Positions 48,737 to 57,011 of a stretch of DNA of 64,000 bases are shown piece after piece. Each line of letters begins with the position of its first letter. Positions within the stretch are counted from its first letter, which is position 1. The notes below the pieces were generated by a model. It did not search any database and was not told the DNA's origin. It worked only from the letters and a program-made list of their open reading frames with translations. Made by a program: the position numbers and the translations under genes. Source of the DNA: Siphonodentalium dalli (Eukaryota > Mollusca > Scaphopoda > Gadilida > Siphonodentaliidae); NCBI GenBank assembly GCA_032622095.1, contig CP136061.1, positions 4,706,505 through 4,770,504 of the forward strand, in the 5' to 3' direction.

Positions 48737-49717
48737 TATGGTTTATGCCATTATGGCAAAGGAGATGTCAAGGCCTAGTAACTACTTACTGGGTGGACAG
48801 CACCACACCGACCCGCCGGACTAGCAGGAAAATACTAGTATGAGGGATCGACTGGTAACCGAGAGTGACCCCTCGGCTATCTACATGTCAACAAAGGATA
48901 CAGGATAGTATAACGGCCGATCATTCTGTCGTCATATATGAAAATTTTCACGTGATATGTGTACAAAACAAATGTATGCATAACATGACGGAAAAGGAAC
49001 ATAGCACCAAGATTTATTAGGGATATGGGAATATCTTATTGTTATGCTGTCCAAATTGTAGTACAGGTACATGTTACCCCGTACATCGTGATATGAAATT
49101 TATGAGGCATGATTCGGGAAGTGATTTAGTTGACGCTCTTCATTTTGCATCAAGTTATGGTATTGTGTTATTAGTAGCTGTGTAGCTTAAAAATTATAAT
49201 TTTTTATCTCATCCACTAAGCTATAATATTTTATAGTGTATATAGTAGTCCCTGAGTTCCCGCTAATGAGGGGAGCTGGCTATACTAACATAGGGTGATA
49301 ACAGTCAATGATAAATAGTAGTCAACAATAGGTACAGATATATATATGGTTTATTGTTTAAATAAAAGTAAAAATACAGTGATTCTGATCTGTGAATGTC
49401 GCTAAGCATTTTGAGAGCGCACAGTGAAATGTTTCAGAGAAAGATTTACTACGACCAGGCCGAAATATGTCACAATTACAAAGTTTGGTATGCCAGAAAA
49501 TAACAGTAGGCTACGGTGGTCATCGGAAGCGCCCATGAGTTGTATAATGAACGAAATGAGTCCATTATTATATGATATGGTTTCGACGAGTAAGCGCCTG
49601 ACCCTAGGTCCTCATGACTCGTCACGAAAAGGTGATTACGACCAGTCACCTTCCCGTCCACCAAGCCCAAAAACAGGCCAAAATCAACTCTAAGCTGAGG
49701 ACAACCAGATCAGAATA
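48737..49717. repeat. 5.36-kb tandem repeat, unit 2, part before the palindrome
   Basis: Virtually identical to 43,379-44,359. It ends in aaccagatcagaata, the 15 bp repeated at 58,021-58,035 on the other side of the palindromic element. The shadow frames 49,424-49,693 and 49,476-49,670 duplicate those in unit 1. Confidence 0.95.
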
Positions 49718-49860
49718 GCCGTCTCGTTACCTTCACATCTAAAAATAGAATCTTTGGGTCTAAAATTGGTTGTGGGTGTCTCGTTCGCCTCACATCTCAA
49801 AATAGAATCTTTGGGTCTAAAATTGTTTGAGGGTAAATTGTTTGAGGGTAAAATTTTTTG
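49718..49860. repeat. Left subterminal repeats of the palindromic element
   Basis: The 58-bp phrase tctcgtt-cc-cacatct-aaaatagaatctttggg occurs twice in direct orientation at 49,722 and 49,780, followed by short gtttgagggtaaa repeats. The right end (57,880-58,011) mirrors it with one additional gtttgagggtaaa copy. Confidence 0.88.
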
Positions 49861-49865
49861 TACTA

Positions 49866-50045
49866 AAATATTCTCAAAACTTCCAAAATATCAAAACCCA
49901 AAACTTCCAAAATTTCAAAACCCAAAACTTCCAAAATTTCAAAACCCAAAACTTATTTTTCCAAAACAAAAAATTTCAAAACCCCAAAACTTCCAAAAGA
50001 AAAAAATTCAAAACCCCCAAAATTATTTCTCTAAAAAAAAAGTTT
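49866..50045. repeat. A-rich minisatellite in the left arm
   Basis: About 25-bp units of caaaacccaaaacttccaaa. The mirror image lies at 57,665-57,845. It produces frames of repeated QNF/KLPKF peptides that are compositional only. Confidence 0.9.
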
Positions 50046-50670
50046 AAATAAAAAATTTATAACGAGTTTTCGGTTTCTGATAATCTCGATATTAAAATGT
50101 CGAATGTTTATAAATAGCTTTATACCAATTATATGTGTATGGACAGGTCCGAGTCGCTGTAATGTTGGGCATTGTGAGACAGGTGTGTATTATCGTGAAT
50201 TATTGGAAGTATTGAGATGTACTATGTTGAATCACGAGTGGACGAAAAGGGTAATGTGAAATTACAACCCCCAGAATGAATTGTCATATTCGATGGAACA
50301 TATTGTCAAGTATGTACACACGACATTGTGGGTAACAATGTGTCTTTCACACCTTGCTTTACCAAATGAATTCTATTATATTCCCGTTCACAATTATATG
50401 CCATTCAGAAAACATATCGATTTAATGTCTGAGCAGTATTAGTTGTTTAACGGGTTAGTATCAATTAAGGTTGATAAACTGTGTCATTGTTAGCATTAAC
50501 ACGATAATTAGTTATCCAAAACATGCATACATAATACGTCCAGGTCACTCAATAATAGAAATTGCTTCGGTGTCATTGTTATAACAACATTACGTAATAA
50601 CCACTTATCATTCCATTCACACTTACGCTCATTTTGTATACCAAAAATTTCAATATAATGAAGATGACGA
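50046..50670. other. Left-arm segment without recognised gene
   Basis: AT-rich sequence, mirrored at 57,040-57,665. No coding signal was found. Confidence 0.55.
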
Positions 50671-50700
50671 AAAGTTACCTATAATTCTGCTGTGGTTAAG

Positions 50701-50702
50701 CC

Positions 50703-50741
<39 letters not shown>

Positions 50742-50808
50742 GTCACCAAGCGACATAACATCCTGCTTTGATGATCCAATGGCCAATGTCCATGAAGATT
50801 TTATTTCC
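50701..50808 (+). pseudogene. Short fragment of the ATPase gene, inverted within the left arm
   Basis: A CAA run is followed by agtcaccaagcgacataaca and sequence that reads ITSCFDDPMANVHEDFI, the stretch just before the P-loop in the full gene. It is oriented opposite to the main gene of this arm. It is bracketed by direct copies of aaaagttacctataattctg at 50,670 and 50,838. It cannot encode an ATPase because the Walker motifs are absent. Confidence 0.85.
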
Positions 50809-50814
50809 GATGCA

Positions 50815-50890
50815 AGTCATATTTCCGACTAACTCCTGAAAAGTTACCTATAATTCTGCTGTGGTTAAGCAGTCCATTATTTAGGGCATA
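50815..50890. repeat. Distal member of a 70-bp inverted repeat nested in the left arm
   Basis: catatttccgactaactcct through gcagtccattatttag is the reverse complement of 53,728-53,799. The pair encloses the 3-kb gene-bearing core of the left arm. The right arm has the same pair (53,955-54,028 and 56,830-56,900). Confidence 0.9.
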
Positions 50891-51056
50891 CCTGTATGTA
50901 GGCCTACCAGTGGATGAATAGTCTGCCGGAGAAGTACTGTGTAGACAGGTCTTGTCGGTAAGAGAGTCAGACGAGAAGTGAAGGCTCGGCTATTAAAACA
51001 TAGTAATGCGATAGCGAACATCAAACGAGTCTGCGCACGCATATCTGTCAAATGAT

Positions 51057-51148
51057 ACAATGGCAGTCATTGGTCAATTTATCCCCGGTGTCAGCTCAGT
51101 ACAATAGCAGTCATTGGTCAATTTATCCCCGGTGTCAGCTCAGTACAC
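51057..51148. repeat. 44-bp tandem dimer in the left arm
   Basis: agtcattggtcaatttatcc, then ccggtgtcagctcagtaca, occurs twice with a 44-bp period. It is mirrored at about 56,567-56,660. Confidence 0.9.
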
Positions 51149-51183
51149 AATCGGCACGAAGCCGGAGGTCATAATTACTCTTA

Positions 51184-51690
51184 CGAATGAAGAGCGTTGA
51201 ACATATACGAAATTATTACACGAATGAACTGAAATTTATATTTCACATCTTACCAACAACAGATACAGACATAGTCATAGTGTTATACTATCTTACATGT
51301 ACCCATGCTATGACATCATTCGAAGGGGCAATACACTCAAGGAGTTAAAGTGACACGAAACAAGGGACGTGATGTAATATTGGTGTATGAATCTTAAAGG
51401 AACACAAGACACTCTAAAGGGACACTCATTATGAATGATTGTTAACAATACAAGCGCACGAATGAAGAGCGTTGAACATATACGAAATTACTACACGAAT
51501 GAACTGAAATTTATATTTCACATCTTACCAACAACAGATACAGACATAGTCATAGTGTTATATTATCTTACATGTACCCATGCTATGACATACTTAAAGG
51601 GGGATAATGCACACACGGTGTGTGGAATGTTAAAGTGACACGAGGTAAGGGACGTTATGTAATATTGGTGTGTGAATATTAAAGGAGCAT
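51184..51690. repeat. 275-bp direct repeat 3' of the left ATPase gene
   Basis: cgaatgaagagcgttgaaca at 51,184 recurs at 51,459. Each is followed by ttacatgtacccatgctatg, then agtgacacga and then gggacgt-atgtaatattgg. The mirror array lies at 56,030-56,540. Confidence 0.9.
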
Positions 51691-51770
51691 TCTCGCTATA
51701 CAAACCCCCCTCCCCAGTTATAGATATATAACGAAGACGAGAATAACATGTTGATGAAGTTTATTGAAAT

Positions 51771-53300
51771 TTAATCATTGTCTGAATCTTCGACCGTTAG
51801 ATTTACTTCTAAGAGTTTCTTGAATTTTCTCATCGCTTCATCTGCAGCCCATTCATTATTATATCCGCGTTTGGTCAGTTTGACCATTTTCTTCATGATC
51901 GTGTTATGTATGGGTGATGTTTTCAATCGATACTGGTATTCTATTAATCGTCTATAACTTTTGAGAAACAGAACAAACTCTGTGTCGATGGTATCCTCTT
52001 TTCCCGACATGCTCTCATCTCCCGAAATGCTCTCTTCTTCTTTCACATCATTGGTGACGCGTTTCATCATACTTTTGAATGTGTCCATCTCGTTGACACA
52101 TCGCGCAGCTTTCTTAAGACCGAATACCGTTCTACTACCGACGACATTACCATCTTTTGAATCTGATAGCGTTCCTCGTTCATCTTCATCTGTATCTTCT
52201 CCGAAGAGAGTTGTTTTTGTCTCGGACATAGCTCCGTGTTCATCCGGGTCCTCAGTTAATTTTCGTTTTAACTTATTTTCTTGACACCAGTGTCTCTGAA
52301 CATCATAATGATCTGCGAACAAAAGCCCGCATTCATTACAAGGGTACGACATGTCTTCTCGAATGTCTATACGTTTCTTCTTATTAATTTCATCGAGCTC
52401 ACCAGGTGGCCGTATGTCGTTAGTATAGTCATTATGTTGACCCTGGGGCACAATATAATTATATGTTATGCCCTTCTGTTGACCAGGGAGTTCTCTGTCA
52501 TCGTATTTCATCGCATTCTGTTGACCCTGGGTCTCAGTGTCTTTTGTATGTTTTTTCATCCCATTCTGTTCATCTGGGTGTTCTCTGTCTTTTTGGAGAT
52601 TATATTTCATGCCATTCCATTCACCCCTATGTTGGTTCGTGTCCTCTTTTAGTACATTCTGTCGCAGACGTAATGTGTCCGGTGTTGCGGCTTTAAATCC
52701 ACCAGTAGGTAACCGTACGGTTCACTCGTCGCTTCCGAAAACTCTCGAACCATACGCTGAGGACATTCAGGATACATCTGTCTTGATAATGTTGAAATTA
52801 ATCCCTTGTCGATTGGGTTATTGAACAATACCAAATATTGACAATTTCGTCGTTGCGTTGGATCTTTGTTGTAGTAGAAATTCTGGTTCAAACTTATCAA
52901 AGATAAGTTCAAATGGTGACTTCCTTCGGAATGCAAATCATTAACTCTCTGGTCTTTTGATGAAGTTTGCATCAAGTCATCGAGTATAACTAGATTTTTA
53001 TACCGGGGGTTGATAAGCGAATCCAAGTTTGCTGGTATTCCTCGTATAAAGTTGACCTGAGGGGTGACGGTATACTTTAATTCGTCATATAGGGGCTGAC
53101 AATATTTATAAAACCATATTATTCTGTCAGGTGCGGGTGATATTTTTGAGGCAGACTTTTGTAGTAAGGTTTTCACGAAGTATGTCTTACCACAAGATGT
53201 CGGTCCACTTACACATGCCGTGAATGGATGCTTGAAAATAAAATCTTCATGGACATTGGCCATTGGATCATCAAAGCAGGATGTTATGTCGCTTGGTGGC

Positions 53301-53376
<76 letters not shown>

Positions 53377-53390
53377 GGGGGTGATGATAC

Positions 53391-53423
<33 letters not shown>

Positions 53424-53545
53424 GGCTGATTATACTGTTGTTGTTGTTGTTGTTGTTCTGAAGGCGTGTGTTTAACTTTGATATGACGCTTCAAACTATC
53501 TTGCCAAGCATAGACACTTAAGCACTCTTCACATTGATACTTCAT
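51771..53545 (-). pseudogene. Zinc finger-polyQ-ATPase-zinc finger gene, left-arm copy (frameshifted)
   Basis: The start at 53,545 gives MKYQCEECL, a C2H2 finger (C-x2-C-x12-H-x4-H). A very long glutamine tract follows, encoded by a CAA/CAG-type repeat (53,300-53,455), then the ATPase domain with Walker A GPTSCGKT and Walker B VILDDL. The frame shifts near 52,692 through loss of one base in an A-run relative to the right copy, so the first frame ends at 52,649. The rest continues in another frame to 51,771. A 9-bp deletion removes three residues between His and Cys of the second finger, spoiling its spacing. AATAAA lies 6 bp past the stop (51,760-51,765, minus strand). The ATPase resembles packaging ATPases of Polinton/adenovirus-type elements, by motif only. 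Confidence 0.85.
53285..53456. repeat. Trinucleotide (GTT/CAA) repeat encoding polyglutamine, left copy
   Basis: Long GTT runs interrupted by gggggtgatgatac and ggctgattatac blocks. It is longer than in the right copy (54,296-54,403). Frames of pure leucine or valine on the plus strand are artefacts of it. Confidence 0.95.
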
Positions 53546-53817
53546 TTAACTAGTTCAGGCTGTCGTTCACAACGTCTCTTAGTGTTGTTTGTACTGGATA
53601 CAAATTTATCACATTAGCTACAATACAACCTACCTATCCAAATGTCAATGCAATTATGAGTGATTTCAATATGAACACTCTATTATATAGATATGTGTAA
53701 CCTGGTGACTGACATGATGATACAGTTATGCACTAAATAATGGACTGCTTAACCACAGCAGAATTATAGGTAACTTTTCAGGAGTTAGTCGGAAATATGG
53801 CTTGTTGCCATTCATCG

Positions 53818-53893
53818 GAAAGCTCTCGCCGCCGGCGGCGGCGGCGCCGGCGGCGGCGGCGGCGGCACCACCGCCGCAGTAAAATACCGCAAT

Positions 53894-53924
<31 letters not shown>

Positions 53925-53945
53925 GCGAGAGCTTTCCGATGAATG
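53818..53945. repeat. GC-rich hairpin at the palindrome axis
   Basis: ggaaagctctcgccgccggc, then GGC repeats, then a spacer of about 30 bp (caccaccgccgcag, taaaataccgcaatg), then GCC repeats and the complement ending gcgagagctttcc. The whole can fold into a strong stem. It is not perfectly symmetric: run lengths differ between sides. Its base composition is unlike anything else in the window. Confidence 0.93.
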
Positions 53946-54208
53946 GCAACAAGCCATATTTCCGACTAACTCCTGAAAAGTTACCTATAATTCTGCTGTG
54001 GTTAAGCAGTCCATTATTTAGTGCATAACTGTATCATCATGTCAGTCACCAGGTTACACATATCTATATAATAGAGTGTTCATATTGAAATCACTCATAA
54101 TTGCATTGACATTTGGATAGGTAGGTTGTATTGTAGCTAATGTGATAAATTTGTATCCAGTACAAACAACACTAAGAGACGTTGTGAACGACAGCCTGAA
54201 TTAGTTAA

Positions 54209-54368
54209 ATGAAGTATCAATGTGAAGAGTGCTTAAGTGTCTATGCTTGGCAAGATAGTTTGAAGCGTCATATCAAAGTTAAACACACGCCTTCAGAACA
54301 ACAACAACAACAACAACAGTATCATCAGCCATAACAACAACAACAACAACAACAGTATCATCACCCCC

Positions 54369-54405
<37 letters not shown>

Positions 54406-55945
54406 GCCACCAAGCGACATAACATCCTGCTTTGATGATCCAATGGCCAATGTCCATGAAGATTTTATTTTCAAGCATCCATTCACGGCATGTGTAAGTG
54501 GACCGACATCTTGTGGTAAGACATACTTCGTGAAAACCTTACTACAAAAGTCTGCCTCAAAAATATCACCCGCACCTGACAGAATAATATGGTTTTATAA
54601 ATATTGGCAGCCCCTATATGACGAATTAAAGTATACCGTCACCCCTCAGGTCAACTTTATACGAGGAATACCAGCAAACTTGGATTCGCTTATCAACCCC
54701 CGGTATAAAAATCTAGTTATACTCGATGACTTGATGCAAACTTCATCAAAAGACCAGAGAGTTAATGATTTGCATTCCGAAGGAAGTCACCATTTGAACT
54801 TATCTTTGATAAGTTTGAACCAGAATTTCTACTACAACAAAGATCCAACGCAACGACGAAATTGTCAATATTTGGTATTGTTCAATAACCCAATCGACAA
54901 GGGATTAATTTCAACATTATCAAGACAGATGTATCCTGAATGTCCTCAGCGTATGGTTCGAGAGTTTTCGGAAGCGACGAGTGAACCGTACGGTTACCTA
55001 CTGGTGGATTTAAAAGCCGCAACACCGGACACATTACGTCTGCGACAGAATGTACTAAAAGAGGACACGAACCAACATAGGGGTGAATGGAATGGCATGA
55101 AATATAATCTCCAAAAAGACAGAGAACACCCAGATGAACAGAATGGGATGAAAAAACATACAAAAGACACTGAGACCCAGGGTCAACAGAATGCGATGAA
55201 ATACGATGACAGAGAACTCCCTGGTCAACAGAAGGGCATAACATATAATTATATTGTGCCCCAGGGTCAACATAATGACTATACTAACGACATACGGCCA
55301 CCTGGTGAGCTCGATGAAATTAATAAGAAGAAACGTATAGACATTCGAGAAGACATGTCGTACCCTTGTAATGAATGCGGGCTTTTGTTCGCAGATCATT
55401 ATGATGTTCAGAGACACGTAAAAAACTGGTGTCAAGAAAATAAGTTAAAACGAAAATTAACTGAGGACCCGGATGAACACGGAGCTATGTCCGAGACAAA
55501 AACAACTCTCTTCGGAGAAGATACAGATGAAGATGAACGAGGAACGCTATCAGATTCAAAAGATGGTAATGTCGTCGGTAGTAGAACGGTATTCGGTCTT
55601 AAGAAAGCTGCGCGATGTGTCAACGAGATGGACACATTCAAAAGTATGATGAAACGCGTCACCAATGATGTGAAAGAAGAAGAGAGCATTTCGGGAGATG
55701 AGAGCATGTCGGGAAAAGAGGATACCATCGACACAGAGTTTGTTCTGTTTCTCAAAAGTTATAGACGATTAATAGAATACCAGTATCGATTGAAAACATC
55801 ACCCATACATAACACGATCATGAAGAAAATGGTCAAACTGACCAAACGCGGATATAATAATGAATGGGCTGCAGATGAAGCGATGAGAAAATTCAAGAAA
55901 CTCTTAGAAGTAAATCTAACGGTCGAAGATTCAGACAATGATTAA
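54209..55945 (+). pseudogene. Zinc finger-polyQ-ATPase-zinc finger gene, right-arm copy (nonsense codon)
   Basis: ATG at 54,209 opens the same N-terminal C2H2 finger, but TAA at 54,332-54,334 interrupts the glutamine tract (the left copy has CAA). The same frame resumes and runs from a Met at 54,443 to 55,945, 500 codons. In that numbering Walker A GPTSCGKT is at 20-27, Walker B LVILDD at 91-96, and an asparagine/glutamine segment SLISLNQN at 121-128 could be sensor-like. Residues about 215-285 are a Q/G-rich repeat (about 16-residue units). A C2HC finger (C309, C312, H325, C330) follows, and then an acidic, K-rich tail. AATAAA is at 55,951-55,956. The 500-codon frame could still make an ATPase protein lacking finger 1. 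Family by motif: FtsK/HerA- or IVa2-like packaging ATPase; a cellular P-loop protein is the alternative. Confidence 0.85.
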
Positions 55946-55950
55946 ATTTC

Positions 55951-55956
55951 AATAAA
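55951..55956 (+). promoter_or_regulatory. AATAAA polyadenylation signal
   Basis: Begins six bases after the stop of the right-arm gene, a compact arrangement more usual for mobile or viral-type genes than for host genes. The mirror copy is at 51,760-51,765 on the minus strand. Confidence 0.6.
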
Positions 55957-56910
55957 CTTCATCAACATGTTATTCTCGTCTTCGTTATATATCTATAAGT
56001 GGGGAGGGGGGTTTGTATAGCGAGAATGCTCCTTTAATATTCACACACCAATATTACATAACGTCCCTTACCTCGTGTCACTTTAACATTCCACACACCG
56101 TGTGTGCATTATCCCCCTTTAAGTATGTCATAGCATGGGTACATGTAAGATAATATAACACTATGACTATGTCTGTATCTGTTGTTGGTAAGATGTGAAA
56201 TATAAATTTCAGTTCATTCGTGTAGTAATTTCGTATATGTTCAACGCTCTTCATTCGTGCGCTTGTATTGTTAACATTCATTCATAATGAGTGTCCCTTT
56301 AGAGTGTCTTGTGTTCCTTTAAGATTCATACACCAATATTACATCACGTCCCTTGTTTCGTGTCACTTTAACTCCTTGAGTGTATTGCCCCTTCGAATGA
56401 TGTCATAGCATGGGTACATGTAAATTAGTATAACACTATGACTATGTCTGTATCTGTTGTTGGTAAGATGTGAAATATAAATTTCAGTTCATTCGTGTAA
56501 TAATTTCGTATATGTTCAACGCTCTTCATTCGTAAGAGTAATTATGACCTCCGGCTTCGTGCCGATTGTGTACTGAGCTGACACCGGAAATAAATTGACC
56601 AATGACTGCTATTGTACTGAGCTGACACCGGGGATAAATTGACCAATGACTGCCATTGTATCATTTGACAGATATGCGTGCGCAGACTCGTTTGATGTTC
56701 GCTATCGCATTACTATGTTTTAATAGCCGAGCCTTCACTTCTCGTCTGACTCTCTTACCGACAAGACCTGTCTACACAGTACTTCTCCGGCAAACTATTC
56801 ATCCACTGGTAGGCCTACATACAGGTATGCCCTAAATAATGGACTGCTTAACCACAGCAGAATTATAGGTAACTTTTCAGGAGTTAGTCGGAAATATGAC
56901 TTGCATCGGA

Positions 56911-56974
56911 AATAAAATCTTCATGGACATTGGCCATTGGATCATCAAAGCAGGATGTTATGTCGCTTGGTGAC

Positions 56975-57010
<36 letters not shown>

Positions 57011-57011
57011 G
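56911..57011 (-). pseudogene. Short fragment of the ATPase gene, inverted within the right arm
   Basis: Mirror of 50,701-50,808 with a shorter GTT/CAA run. It encodes only the stretch before the P-loop. It is opposite in orientation to the main gene of this arm. Confidence 0.85.

Noticed and set aside
51961-52824. Plus-strand frames of 77-123 codons antisense to the left ATPase gene (and the mirror set at 54,882-55,755)
   Set aside because: Shadows of the gene on the opposite strand; the same peptides appear in both arms only because the DNA is mirrored.
53228-53475. Plus-strand polyleucine/polyvaline frames opposite the left ATPase gene
   Set aside because: They are the complement of the CAA/CAG glutamine repeat and have no independent support.
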